Source: Amorphophallus konjac
Lineage: Eukaryota > Streptophyta > Magnoliopsida > Alismatales > Araceae
DNA length: 64,000 bases
Direction of reading: 5' to 3'
Assembly (NCBI GenBank): GCA_022559845.1
Contig: CM040126.1
Span: 124,534,886 to 124,598,885, forward strand
A model generated the notes under the pieces. It worked only from the letters and a program-made list of their open reading frames with translations, was not told where the DNA came from and searched no databases. Position 1 is the first letter of the stretch. Every line of letters begins with the position of its first letter. Shown here one piece after another: positions 22,331 through 33,895 of the stretch. Made by a program: the position numbers and the translations under genes.

Positions 22331-22490
22331 GGCGATTAATCAAGGGTTGTCCCTCTTCCAGAGGGATGTAATTAACGCCGTAGCCTTTACGGTACGACGA
22401 GTTTTGAGTCCCGACACGAACTTCACAATCGACTGACCAAGTCAGATCGAGGGAACGAAATTTTGTCACACATGTGACTGGCACGCCTAA
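22331..22490 (+). repeat. R6 repeat, copy b, abutting the RT fragment
   Basis: See R6 copy a. The palindromes are CCCTC-5 bases-GAGGG, CTGAC-3 bases-GTCAG (22433-22445) and GTCAC-4 bases-GTGAC (22465-22478). RT homology starts within about 30 bases of its end, so the 5' part of the neighbouring pol was lost at this junction. Confidence 0.8.
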
Positions 22491-24821
22491 CAATTTTTTA
22501 AATAAAATCGTTCCACCAGTGGCAAACATAGTCCCTGTCATCAAGAAGGACGGAAAGGTGCATATTTGCATTGATTTTAGGGATCTTAACAAGGCATGTC
22601 CCAAGGATGATTTCCCGCTGCCTCACATAGATGTTTTGGTGGACAACATTATCGGGTACGAAGCATTATCATTTATGGATGGTTATTCATGCTACCACCA
22701 AATCCGTCTCGCTCCTGAGGATCAAGAGAAAACTTCATTCACCACGCCCTGGGGTACATATTGCTATGTGGTTATGTCGTTTGGATTAAAGAACGCCGGT
22801 GTCACTTATCAAAGGGCGATGATGGCTATATTCCACGATATGATGCATGTCTATATGGAAGCTTACGTGGATGATATTTTGGTGAAGTCAAGAACCAAAG
22901 ACAAACACCCCGCCATTCTAGCTAAGGTGCTCCAGAGAGCTAGGGAGTACCAATTAAAAATGAATCCGAAGAAATGTGTTTTTGGAGTCTCTTTAGGGAA
23001 GTTGCTAGGGTTCATAGTCAGCAAACGGGGGATTCAGATTGATCCTAATAAAGCCAAGGTCGTCATGGAAATGCCTCCGTCGAACAATATCACGGAACTC
23101 CAAGGACTGATTGGTAGATTGCAATTCATTAGAAGATTCATATCCCAGCATTCTCAGAGGTGCCGCCCATTTTACGAATTGCTAAAGGTGGGGGTCAAAT
23201 TTGAATGGAATCAAGATTGTCAAAAGGCCTATGAGGACCTAAAGGAATATTTGACCAATCCCCCGGTGTTGCAACATCCTGTCCCTGGGAAACCCCTAAT
23301 ACTATACATTTCTATCATTGAGGACTCCCTAGGGGCGGTCTTAGCCCAAGTAGATGATGAGGGCAAATAGCCGACAGCTTATTACCTCTCCAGGTTATTT
23401 AACCCGGCGGAGACCAAATACACTGCCATGGAAAAGACTTGTGCCGCCTTAGTGTGGGTAGCTCAGAAACTAAAACACTATTTCCTAGCCCACCCAGTCA
23501 GGCTGATCTTTAGAATGGACCCGATCCATTATCTATTAGAAAAGCCTATCCTTTCTAGTAGGTTAGCTCACTGCCAGAGCTTCCTCTCTCAGTTTTATAT
23601 CACATTCGTTGTTCAGAAGGTGATCAAAGGATATGCCATCACTGAGCATCTTGCCCATCTTCCTATCACCTGCACAGACTCTATTTAGGATGATTTCCCC
23701 AACGAGCATCTCTCTGTTCTCACCCATCATCCCTTTTGGTCTCTGCATTTCGATGGTGCGCTCAATTCTCAAGGTCGAGGGATAGGCGCTGTTCTCCTCA
23801 CTCCGGAAGGGGTGACGATTCCCTTTGCATATCAGCTTCGTTTTCCTGTTACCAACAATATCGCCGAGTATGAGGCTCTCCTAGCCGGATTGAAGCACGC
23901 CTACCTCTTGGGCGCACGCTATTAGAACATCATAGGAGATTCTCAACTTGTCCTATGGCAAGTTCTATCTACTTACTGCACCCGTGACCCGAAGCTCAAG
24001 CCATATCAAGATTTGGTCACGCTTTTGGCTAGGCAATTCTGTAAGCTAATCTATATCCACACACCTCGATCTTAGAATATCCTTGCCGATGCGCTGGCAT
24101 CACTCGCCTCCTCTTAATCTTTCCCTCTCAGTCGCAGCACTGAGACTATCGTCGTTCAGATATTAGATGCTCCCTCTCTTCAGGATCATTGGTTCGCCAA
24201 CTTTAGGAAAACTGTAGAGGCTAGGGCTAAGAAGGAAGATTTGAAGGAAGTATCTTTAACCGAATTAGAGGAGATTCTGGAGGAAGAAGAATTGCCATGG
24301 TATCATGAAATCGAGCTGTATTGCAAAGATAGATCGTTCCCTAAAGGGGCAAATGCTGAACAACGTAAGGCTATTAGAAGAGCCGCCTCAAGGTACACTA
24401 TAATTACTAGAGAATTGTACAGGCGCGCTCTCAACGGAATGCTCATGAGATGCTTAGATGATGATGAAGCATGAAAAGTAGCCGAAGCGGCCCATTCTAG
24501 TGAGTGTGGAGGTCATGTCAATAGTCAGGCTCTAGCAAAGAAGATCCTTAGGCATGGTTAGTATTGGCCCACTCTAGAGGAAGATTGCTCCCTCTATGTC
24601 CGGAGGTGTCTTAAATGCCAACTCCACACTGAAAAAATCCATGCTCCAGCTTCATCTCTTCATCCTCTCTCTGCTCCTTGGCCATTCTCTATGTGGGCTT
24701 TCGACATTGTTGGTTCGCTCGGTGATCCCAATTCTCAGACCAAGCAGAAATCATTCATCCTTATCGCCACTGAGTACTTCACCAAGTGGGCCGAAGCGGA
24801 GGCGTATGCGGAGATCAAAGC
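22491..24821 (+). pseudogene. Element 3 pol, left half: RT, RNase H, second RNase H, integrase N-terminus (Tat/Ogre-like)
   Basis: Read in one frame with no frameshift, but truncated before the middle of RT and broken by seven stops (TAG 23368, TAG 23686, TAG 23923, TAG 24073, TAA 24115, TGA 24472, TAG 24559). RT shows CIDFRDLNKACPKDDFPLPH, SYHQ-type and LKNAGVTYQ motifs and the catalytic YVDD. Then come a Ty3 RNase H and a second archaeal-type RNase H (SLHFDGALNSQGRGIGAVLL, NNIAEYEALLAGLKHA), which place it in the Tat lineage. The integrase has the HHCC zinc region and the first catalytic Asp (MWAFDIVG). It stops at EIKA because element 2 is inserted there. No gag or protease precedes it in the window. 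Confidence 0.9.
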
Positions 24822-25739
24822 TATTGTATATATCTCAGTACTTTTGATGATAACAAAACCAAGGACATATACTTGTTCACGTGCTTGGAACTAATACCTT
24901 AAGTGAATTCCTTAAGCTATCATGCCGGATTTCTTCACGGTTTTTTCCTTAAGTGTTTAGCATTCCAAATGCATTTCTGAGAAATCAAATGAACTTGAAA
25001 TAAGTTTTAACCATTCGTTCAATTCATGTCTCGATTATATGGATACATTTTTCTGGGCTAAACTCTTCATTTTTCAGGTTTTTGACAGTCCGGTTGACCT
25101 CCGGTCTGATCCGGGTCGACCTGAAATAACAGAATGGACCTTTCTACAGCCTGTCTCAGTGGCGGTCAACTGCCAGCCCCTGGAGGTCGACCGCCAGCCC
25201 CGAGCTGCCCAACATTGTTGACTTTTTATCACTTCAAGGAAAGCCCTCCCTCTTGGTATTGTTTAATCCCTAAGCAACCAAACCCTCCAGATATTGTGGA
25301 TCTGGTCTGGGGGAGTCCATGGACCATTGAAAATCTATATAACACATACAAGAGGGTTAAGAAAACCCTAATGCTCAAGTTGGATCAAGAAGGCTATCAA
25401 AGGGAAAAAGAAGGGAGCTAGCACTGTAGACGTGAACAATGCTCCGAGAAGAGTTCTTCATCATTCTTCATCCATCCTCAAGTGAAGATCAAGCCCAAGA
25501 CAAGTGGAGTTCAAGCTACATCCTAGAAACTCTTCATCAACTAAGGGGGAGCATCAATCAAGTTTTTTCTTTTGTGTTTCCATTCTCAATTTTTCTAAGC
25601 TTCAAGTGTGGCTTTTGTAATCCTGTAACAATCTTGTGTGTGTGTGGATGTTCCTAGATCCGTGTGTGTGTCTAGTTAATCCGTTGGTTTTGTGTGTGTT
25701 GTTGGGTGTCCTAACACCTTCTGGGAACCTTCATCTCCC

Positions 25740-25817
<78 letters not shown>

Positions 25818-26112
25818 CGATCTTGTATCTCTTTACAAGATAGTGTGCGGATCCTCATGGTCCGTGAGGGGTGGACATAGATTGCCGTTGCGGTATCCGA
25901 ACCACCTAAAAATCGCTGTCTCATTATGGTTTGTTCCCTTTCTCCTATCCCCCTTCTGTGCATGCTTGTGGTGTTTGATTTTGGTAGATCTATTTTATCC
26001 TGCATTAGTTCCATAGTGTTATCACTTCATCTTAAAATTGAGGACAGCTTTGATTAATTTTTTAATACCCAATTCACCCCCCTCTTGGGTGCCATTTAAT
26101 CTCGGGACTTCA
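24822..26112 (+). repeat. Element 2 5' LTR
   Basis: 1291 bp ending CTTCA. The TATA box TATATAA is at 25336-25342. It lacks about 70 bp present in the 3' copy (near 34235-34330) but carries a longer GT tract. A palindrome TGGCGGTC (25160-25167) / GACCGCCA (25189-25196) lies upstream of the TATA box. Confidence 0.93.
25743..25816 (+). repeat. (GT)37 microsatellite inside the 5' LTR
   Basis: Thirty-seven GT units, against eight at the same place in the 3' LTR (34887-34902). Confidence 0.95.
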
Positions 26113-26114
26113 AT

Positions 26115-26126
26115 TGGTATCAGAGC
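26115..26126 (+). other. Primer binding site of element 2
   Basis: TGGTATCAGAGC, complementary to the 3' end of initiator tRNA-Met, two bases after the LTR end. Confidence 0.9.
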
Positions 26127-26177
26127 AAAGGGCTCTCTCTTTCACTGATCTAACGATCTAGGGTAAGATTCGGTTAA

Positions 26178-27905
26178 ATGGCAAACAAGGGTATGATACC
26201 TGAGGGTCACTCCATCAACCGTCCTCCCTTCTTTGACGGTTCAAACTACTCGTACTGGAATAATAGAATGCATGTTTTTCTGAGGGCTCAAGAGAACGAA
26301 GTTTGGAGAGTTGTGGACAAGGGTCCTCATAAACTCGGGGCTGATGAAGATAAATGGACACCCGAGGAAATTAAGAAATGCACTGCTAATTTCAATGCCA
26401 TGAATATTATGCAATGTGCGATACACCCTAATGAATTTTCTCGTGTCTCTATGTGCAGCTCAGCCAAAGAAATGTGGGACAAGCTGCGACTCATATACGA
26501 AGGAACTTGAGAGGTCAAGAAAACCAAGGCAAATCTCCTAGTCACTGACTTTGAGCTATTTAAAATGAAACCTGAAGAAACCATCTCCGAGATGTTTGCA
26601 AGGTTAACAGAGATCACAAATGGTCTCAAAAGTCTCGGGAAGGAATACTCAAATTCTGACCTTGTGAGGAAGGTGTTAAGGTCCCTACCGTCGGCTTGGC
26701 ACACAAAGGCCACGGTAATTGAAGACTCAAAGAACTTGTCAACTCTCACCTTGGACGAACTCATAGGGTCACTCATGACCTATGCGATAAATATAAAGAG
26801 AACAGTTGATGAAGACATCAAGAAGAAAAATGTCATTGGACTGAAAGCTCATCAATCCGATGATGAATTTCAAGAAGGTGAATCAAGTGACGGAAGCAAT
26901 GAAGAGGAAGAATTTGTGATGATAACTCACCAAGTGAGGAAATTTCTAAGGAAGAAGAGAAATTTTCAGGGAAACTTCAGAAAGGGGCAAAGAAGGCCCA
27001 CGCAAACCAAAGGCGAATCGAGCAAGCCAAGTAGCATCATATGCTACGAATGCAAGAAGCCTGGGCACATGAGAGGTGAATGTCCAGATCTGAAAAAGAA
27101 ATTCAAGAAGGATAATTTCAAGAAACCCAAAGCCATGGTCGCCATTTGGAGCGACGAAGAAGATGAACCATCTGATGAAGAGATTCAAGAACTTGTGGAA
27201 AGCTTGTGCCTCATGGCACATGAAGATGAATCTACGAAGGTAAATTCTGACCCTGAATTCATTTCCAATGAACAATGGGAATCTGAATATGTAAAGCTGT
27301 ACACTAAATACAAGAAAACCAGATCTGAAAATAAAACTCTCAAAAAGAAACTTGATGACTTGTCACGTGAAGATATCTTTGTCAAATTTGAGAAACTGGA
27401 ACAGGAATGGTTTAAGGCTATGGAAGAAAAGGAAAGTCTATTGCAAACAATTTTAGACTGTGATAAAACCAAAGAGGAACTATCATGCAAAATAATTGAA
27501 ATGGAGAAGGCATGTGAAAAGATCAAAATTGAAGAACAAACTCTGAAATCCACAAACTCAGAACTTGAAGAAAAGGCTATGAGTTTAGAAAAAGAAGTGG
27601 CTGATCTGCAGTTCACATTGTCAAGATTTGTTAAGGGCAAGAAAAATCTAGATAATATCTTGGGAATTAAAGTCAATTTTCAAAAAAAAGGTCTCGGATA
27701 CACTCCTCAAAATCAAAAATCATTTGAGAATAAGATAACCACATCCTTTGATCATCAAAAAGATAAAAACCATGCTTCATGTTCCAAGCCTGAACCAAAG
27801 CATGCTCAACCCAAACCACGACAGTTTCAAAGAAAGTTTGCACCTGTTAACTATTATCATTGTGGTAGATTTGGTCATGCTATTGTAAATTACTGGTTCA
27901 GATAA
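26178..27905 (+). pseudogene. Element 2 Gag
   Basis: Starts MANKGMIPEGHSINRPPFFD, then the copia Gag core (FDGSNYSYWNNRMHVFL, MWDKLRLIYEGT). A TGA at 26508-26510 interrupts it where Arg (CGA) fits; the same frame reopens into VKKTKANLL and MKPEETISEMFARL. A CCHC zinc knuckle CYECKKPGHMRGEC lies at 27042-27083, followed by a long Lys/Glu-rich coiled coil. A second, damaged knuckle (YYHCGRFGHAIVNYW) precedes the TAA at 27903-27905. The coiled-coil extension is usual in Sirevirus Gag. Confidence 0.9.
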
Positions 27906-28054
27906 AACTCACCTAGAAATCATGTTTTTTGGACCAAGAAGAGATATACTCAGAACTGGACTAACTCCTACGGACCCAAACTAGCTTGGGTACCAAAAAT
28001 AATTGCATGAGAATTCTTCTTCTTGCAGATATGTCTTGAAGCCAGGGGAGCAAA

Positions 28055-29397
28055 TGGTACCTGGACATCGGCTGTTCAAGGCATATGACAGGGGACAAGA
28101 AAGTGTTCTCTACACTGCAAGATAAGGACGAAGGTTCGATTGTCTTTGGAGGTTAAGACAAAGGTAAAATTGTTGGGATTGGCAACATTGGTAAGAATTC
28201 TGAAATTCTTATTGAAGATGTGCTTTTGGTAAAAGATCTGAATCACAATCTACTAAGCATAAGCCAATTGTGCGATAAGTGTTTTAATGTTGTTTTTGAT
28301 GAAACCCGCTGCATTATCTTGAACAAAAACACAAATGAGATCAAATTTCTTGGAAAAAGAAATAACAATGTCTATACTGTTGATATTGATAATGTTTCTT
28401 GTGATGATCTCTGCTTGGTTGCGAACAATCATGAAAATGCATGTTTATGGCACCGTAGGTTGGGTCATGCTAGTTTTGGAGTAATCTCCAAGTTGTCTAG
28501 ACATGATTTGGTAAATGGACTGCCAAAATTAAAATTTGAGAGTGATAGAATCTGTGAAGCTTGCATGAAAGGCAAGCAAACACGAAATTCTTTCAAAAAA
28601 AAAATATTGTTTCATCCGCTAGGCTATTGGAATTACTGCATCTTGATCTCTTTGGTCCTATTAGAACCTCTAGCTTAGGAGGAAAATCCTATGACTTTGT
28701 GATTATTGATGATTTTTCTAGATTCACATGGGTGTTATTTTTAGCTAATAAAAGTGATGCCCTGACGGAGTTTCAAGTGTTTTGCAGAAAAATCCAAAAT
28801 AAAAGAGGTTACCTCATCACCACCATCCAGAGTGATCATGGTGGTGAATTTGAAAATCATGAATTCATCATTTTCTGTGAAGAGCAGGGGTACACACATA
28901 ATTTTTCGTCACCAAGGACGCCCCAACAAAATGGAGTAGTGGAGAGGAAGAATAGAACGTTGATAGACATGGCCCGGACCATGCTTAGTGAGAATTCCCT
29001 ACCTAAGTATTTTTGGGTTGAGACGGTAAGTACAGCATGCTACATCATCAACAGGGCAATGGTAAGGCCTATTCTGAAGAAAACTCCATATGAGCTCTAC
29101 AAGAGTAAGAAACCAAACATCTCCTATCTTAAACCCTTTGAATGCCCTTACTACATTTTGAACAATGGTAAGTCCAACCTGGGTAAGTTTCATGAAAAGA
29201 GTGACAAAGGAATTTTTCTAAGTTTTGCACTCAATTCTAGAGCTTACCGATTATTCAATAAAATGACTTTGGTGGTTGAAGAAAGTTCTCATGTTATTTT
29301 TGATGAATCCAAATCAAAATTGACAAATCAAATTTCCTCTACTTTCAATGCAGATGAAGATCCTAAGAACTCATCAAATGTCCAAGCTAAGGACTAA
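28055..29397 (+). pseudogene. Element 2 protease and integrase
   Basis: The protease active-site region reads WYLDIGCSRHMTGD, with Ile where copia normally has Ser (D-S-G), so it may be catalytically dead. A TAA at 28154-28156 follows. The GAG-pre-integrase zinc region (LWHRRLGHASFG, CEACMKGKQ) leads to a run of ten A (28595-28604), where the frame shifts by one base. In the new frame the integrase core has LDLFGPI, IQSDHGGEFEN and PQQNGVVERKNRT (D, D, E). It ends at TAA 29395-29397. The stop and the frameshift make it non-functional. Confidence 0.9.
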
Positions 29398-29469
29398 CCA
29401 TTGAAGGCAATATCAAGCAAAAATGAGGAAGATGAGGATCCTACAATTGAGATACTGTAAGAATCACAA

Positions 29470-31158
29470 GTGCAGCATCCTGACTTGCCCAGTTCTTCCA
29501 CATTTCTAAAGGATCATCCAGCTATGAACATCATAGGTAATTTGGAGGATGGGGTAAAAATAAGGTCCTCTCTAAGGCAGGTAGAAGAGGAGGATTTGAT
29601 GGCTCTACTTTCACAAGAAGAACCCAAGGACATTCATGAAGCTCTTCAAAATGAATCCTGGATTCAGGCTATGCATGAAGAACTGCACCAGTTTGAAAGA
29701 AACGAGGTGTGGACTCTCGTACTCCGTGCTAAGAACCATCTCACTATTGGAACCCGTTGGGTTTTCAGAAACAAGCTAAATGATGCGGGTTTGGTTGTTA
29801 GGAATAAGGCCCGGCTTGTTGCCAAGGGGTATAGCCAGGAGATGGGTATTGATTTTGATGAGTCTTTTGCACCAGTTGTTAGACTTGAAGCAGTCTGGAT
29901 CTTATTGTCCTATGCTTGTTCTTTGAACTTTAAGTTATTTCAAATGGATGTTAAATCTGCATTTCTTAACGGTTATATCAAACAGGATGTCTTTGTAGAG
30001 CAGCCTCCAGGTTCTGAAGATTCCAAACATCCACGACATGTGTACAAGCTCCAAAAGGCCCTGTAGAGACTAAAGCAAGCACCAAGGGCATGGTATGAAC
30101 GGCTTACCTCATTTCTGGTTGAAAATGGCTTCAAGAGAGGTAAGGTTGATCAAACATTGTTCAAGAGGAAGTCAGGTAAAGACATTTTAGTAGTTCAAGT
30201 GTATGTGGATGACATCATTTTTGGAGCTACTAACAATGCATTATGCGATGAATTTGCAGAAATCATGCAAGGAGAATTTGAGATGAGCTTAATGGGGGAG
30301 CTAACTTTCTTTCTTGGATTGCAGGTGAAGCAAACTTCTGAGGGTATTTTCATAAGTCAAGCAAAGTACACGATGGAATTGTTGAAGAAATACGGGATGG
30401 CGAAAGCAAAACCCATATCAACTCCCATGGCTACCACCACAAAGCTGGATAAAGATGAAAATGGTAAAACAGTTGATCCTACACTGTTTCGAGGTATGAT
30501 CGGATCACTACTGTACCTTACAGCATGTCGCCCTGACATTCAATTCTGTGTATGTCTTTGTGCCCATTTTCAATATAGCCCCAAAGAATCTCATTTATTA
30601 GCTGTTAAACGCATCTTTAGATATCTCATTGGCACAATAGACTTTGACTTGTGGTTTCCTATCGGTAGTTCCTTTGATTTAATTGCCTATACCGATGCGG
30701 ATTATGCTGGGTGCATTGTAGATCGTAAAAGTACAAGTGGGTACTGTTAGTTTCTTGGTGGTTGTCTAGTCTCATGGGCCTCCAAGAAACAACATTCAGT
30801 AGCTCTCTCAACGGCCGAGGCTGAATATGTAGCCGTCGGAAGTTGTGGAGCCCAAGTACTTTGGATCGAAAATCAACTGCTTGATTTAGATGTAGAAATG
30901 AAAACTGTTCCAATACTATGTGATAATACCAGTGCAATTAATCTGTCAAAAAATCCAGTTCAGCACTCTAGGACCAAGCATATAGATATTCGTCATCACT
31001 TTCTGAAAGATCATGTAGAAAAAGGGGTCTTTGAATTGAACTTCATTGACACACACAATCAGCTAGCTGACATTTTCACCAAACCCCTAAACCAGGATCA
31101 ATTTAATAAGATAAGAAGAGAACTTGGGATGTGCAAGGGTGAGAGAATACATGCATAG
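29470..31158 (+). pseudogene. Element 2 reverse transcriptase and RNase H
   Basis: One frame from before 29470 to a natural-looking TAG at 31156-31158, with TAG at 30064-30066 and 30748-30750 inside. The RT has [41 protein letters not shown] and the catalytic YVDDIIFG. RNase H has YTDADYAG, STAEAEYVA and ADIFTKPL. Gene order and motifs are typical of plant copia. Confidence 0.92.
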
Positions 31159-31563
31159 GTCTCCATTTAGAGTATAGGGTTGCATTTGTAGAAATTCATG
31201 TGCATCAAGGGTAGACTAACATGCATATTGACCTTGTTTTTCTTCAATACCGTGTGTGTCTTCATTCACTTATGTATGCTTGAATTTACTTAGTTATATT
31301 TAGCCCTCCTTGAAAAAATTTTCTACGGCCAAATATCCCTTGGTTAAAAAACATCTGTGGACTCAGTGATGTTGGAACTAACGGTACTACCTAGGGGCAG
31401 CCAGAACATTTTCTCTTATATCCACAACTTCACCTCCACACAATTCCCATGTCATGTTAATGGCCCCACTCAGCAGTCGGTTGTTTATTTCCCATATACA
31501 AATAAAAAAAGGAAAAAGAAGAAACAAAACAAAATTTTTTTTTTTAAAATGTGGGATTTCGGT

Positions 31564-31648
31564 CCTGGCGGTCAACCGCCAGGGTCGCGCCAGTCGACCG
31601 CTGGCGGTAGACCGGCCGGCCTAAAGGCCAACTGACCTTTTATATAAG
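31564..31648 (+). promoter_or_regulatory. Putative internal promoter of ORF3
   Basis: A perfect palindrome of CCTGGCGGT (31564-31572) and ACCGCCAGG (31575-31583) is followed by further CGACCG/CGGTAGACCG motifs and then TATATAAG at 31641-31648. A pyrimidine-rich leader and the ORF3 ATG at 31964 follow. This is the layout of a plant core promoter. It lies about 480 bases after the pol stop. Confidence 0.5.
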
Positions 31649-31963
31649 GGCCCCCCTTTCACCCTTCTCCTCGCCTATCACCTTCATTCACTCTATACTA
31701 CCTTGTCCTAACCCTAACACTTCTTTTCTCCTCCACCCAAGCCTCCACAACCCATTCTTCCTCCACCCGCACTCGTTTCAGCCGTCCCGTCATCATTTCA
31801 GGACATCCTCCATACGGTCGTTCGTGAGGTTGTGGAGATCTCTCTCAGCTTTCATACTGTGAAAAGGTTGCTCCAAGCCCTAGCAGTGCCCCTGTGCTCC
31901 ATCCCTATCCCAGGGTTGAGATCAATCGTTCGAGGGCTTCCCGGTGGGTTTCTCTAGTTCGTG

Positions 31964-33415
31964 ATGCCGCCTAGACGGAGTTCACGGTGTTCTGCCCAAG
32001 GGGAAGCTAGCCGTCAACGGCAAGAGGCCCCGGCTCCTCCACCTCAGTGAGCTCCTCCTCTGCCTCACGCACCTCTACCTCTACAACCTATTATCGACCC
32101 CCGCTTGGTCGACTTCAACGAGGTGAATGAGCTCCTCCCAGATTTATGTGCTCTATATGAGGTTCAGGAGGCTTGGATGGATTTTTTTACCCGATACAAC
32201 AAGTATTATCCTCGTCTGGTCCAGCAGTTCTACGGGTACCTAGTTGTGAGGAATGAACAGTTGTATACCACAGTTGAAGGTGTGGAGCTTCACATCACCC
32301 CGGATCTATTTCAGCGGGTCCTAGGAGTATCCGCCAGAGGTGCAGATAGGGCTTATGGTTTTGGTGAAATGCCCGACACCTTCTTTGTTATGACCAACTG
32401 TGAGTTTGTGCATGGTGTCAGCGAATTGATTAAATTGAATGCAAATCACTTTCCTCCACTGCAACGGATTTTGCATCACATGTTCACATCCTTGATTTAT
32501 CCCAAAGTGGGCGCCAGAGATGAAGTCACAGAAGTTCAGAGATTCCTATTTTATCATGTCATGCATGCGATTCCAATCAATATGGGTAGGCTCATGACAG
32601 ATCTGATTGGAACCTGCCGTACCTACCTCCGACGTTCTCTACCCTATGCTTCACAGTTGACCGGTGTCTTCATTTATGCCGGGATTGATGTGGCGAATGA
32701 GCAATTTATATTGGTCAGGCAGGATGACATATACAACAAGCATAAAATTTTCACAGAATTTGGCTATTACTTTGGTCCCGACGGTCAGCTTACACGGGAC
32801 ATTCCAGTTTATGGGGAAGAAGAGGACAATGAGGAAGAACAAGAACCCGCAGAACAGCAAGGTGAAGGGGATATCCCCCCTCCAGTTCCAGCCGAGGAGC
32901 AGCCTTCTCCACCATCACCTTATCACCAGGATTTTGAGATGCCTCCTCCACCTAAGTTTCAACCTGGCGAGTCTTCTACTCAGGGGGCCGGACAGCACCC
33001 TTCGGTGGACTACGAGGCTCTTGACGGGCGGCTCACCGGATTGGAGACTTGTGTGGATACCTTTGGGGATCGTCTCTCTACCCTTGGGGACACTATAGGC
33101 ACTACTTTTGACACCATATCAGGGCGCATGGATACCTTCTCCACTTCCTTGGACACTCTCTCTACCCAAATGGCCACTCTCACCACCCACATGGCTTCCC
33201 TTCGAGAGAGGGTATCTGAGTCTACCTCATCCTTTAGCCTCATGCACCTCTCTCTTCTTGGCATGTGGCTCCAGGATGCGGCTCGTGACGAATCCGTTGG
33301 CCATATTCTTGATCTTCTTCATACTCACGCCCACCATCTTGGCGACATTCGTCGGCACCTTGGCCTTCCACATACTCCTCCAGCAGATCAGCCACCTCCA
33401 GAAGATGCTCCATGA
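31964..33415 (+). pseudogene. Element 2 ORF3: putative plant transposon protein domain with coiled-coil tail
   Basis: ATG 31964 (MPPRRSSRCSAQGE) begins the frame. A TGA at 32048-32050, where Arg fits, interrupts it early; from 32105 it is open for 436 residues. The folded part (NELLPDLCALYEVQEAWMDF, FYGYLVVRNEQLYTTVEGVE, FQRVLGVSA, FLFYHVMHAIPINMGRLMTD, LTGVFIYAGI) resembles the putative plant transposon protein family (PF20167, from memory) rather than a viral envelope protein. A Glu/Pro-rich linker and heptad-like repeats (LDTLSTQMATLTTHMASL) follow. I see no signal peptide or membrane anchor. It occupies the place of the env-like ORF of Sireviruses. An internal TATA box upstream suggests it had its own transcript. 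Function unknown. Confidence 0.7.
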
Positions 33416-33510
33416 GGATTTCTTTTGACTTTCCCCTCTGGCATGTTAACCTTTGGTCTTGTGTTGCTTTAGTCCCTCCTTCGTCTATCCTATCCCTTTT
33501 TGATGTTGAC

Positions 33511-33522
33511 AAAGGGGGAGAA
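33511..33522 (+). other. Extra polypurine tract of element 2
   Basis: GATGTTGACAAAGGGGGAGAA, about 375 bases before the main tract. The same motif occurs at the equivalent place in element 5 (57717-57730, minus strand). Multiple polypurine tracts are reported for Sireviruses (recalled). Confidence 0.6.
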
Positions 33523-33881
33523 GTACAGTAGTATGGCAGGTTTATATACCTATGTATGTCGATGTGTGGTTGTGTTACTTGCTTGTATGTTGATCAAGTG
33601 AGGGTTAGCAGTAGTGTCAAGTCTTTTGTATTAGAGTCGTGCATTCACTCTCGCACTAATGTATTTTGTAATGAAATGATGAATTGAATGTACTTGTTTG
33701 AATTCAGATGGTTGGGACTTGTGTTTTTATCTCATATTCTTGTTGGCAAACACGTGGTTGGATGGAATGTGCTGTGTTTAATGGTTTTCAAGCATGTTGA
33801 ATGACTTTCAAGCATTACGTTCATTTCGGAGTTCCGAAAACAACAAACTTGGTTTGCATGCCCCCGAGTTTTGTCATCATC

Positions 33882-33895
33882 AAAAAGGGGGAGAT
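33882..33895 (+). other. Polypurine tract of element 2
   Basis: AAAAAGGGGGAGAT immediately before the 3' LTR start TGTTG. Confidence 0.9.

Noticed and set aside
25636..26016. Frames with long Cys-Val or Thr-His runs
   Set aside because: They are translations of the GT microsatellite in the element 2 LTR.
32105..33415. ORF3 of element 2 as a viral envelope gene
   Set aside because: No signal peptide, membrane anchor or fusion-like segment is seen; the sequence looks more like a plant transposon-associated domain.
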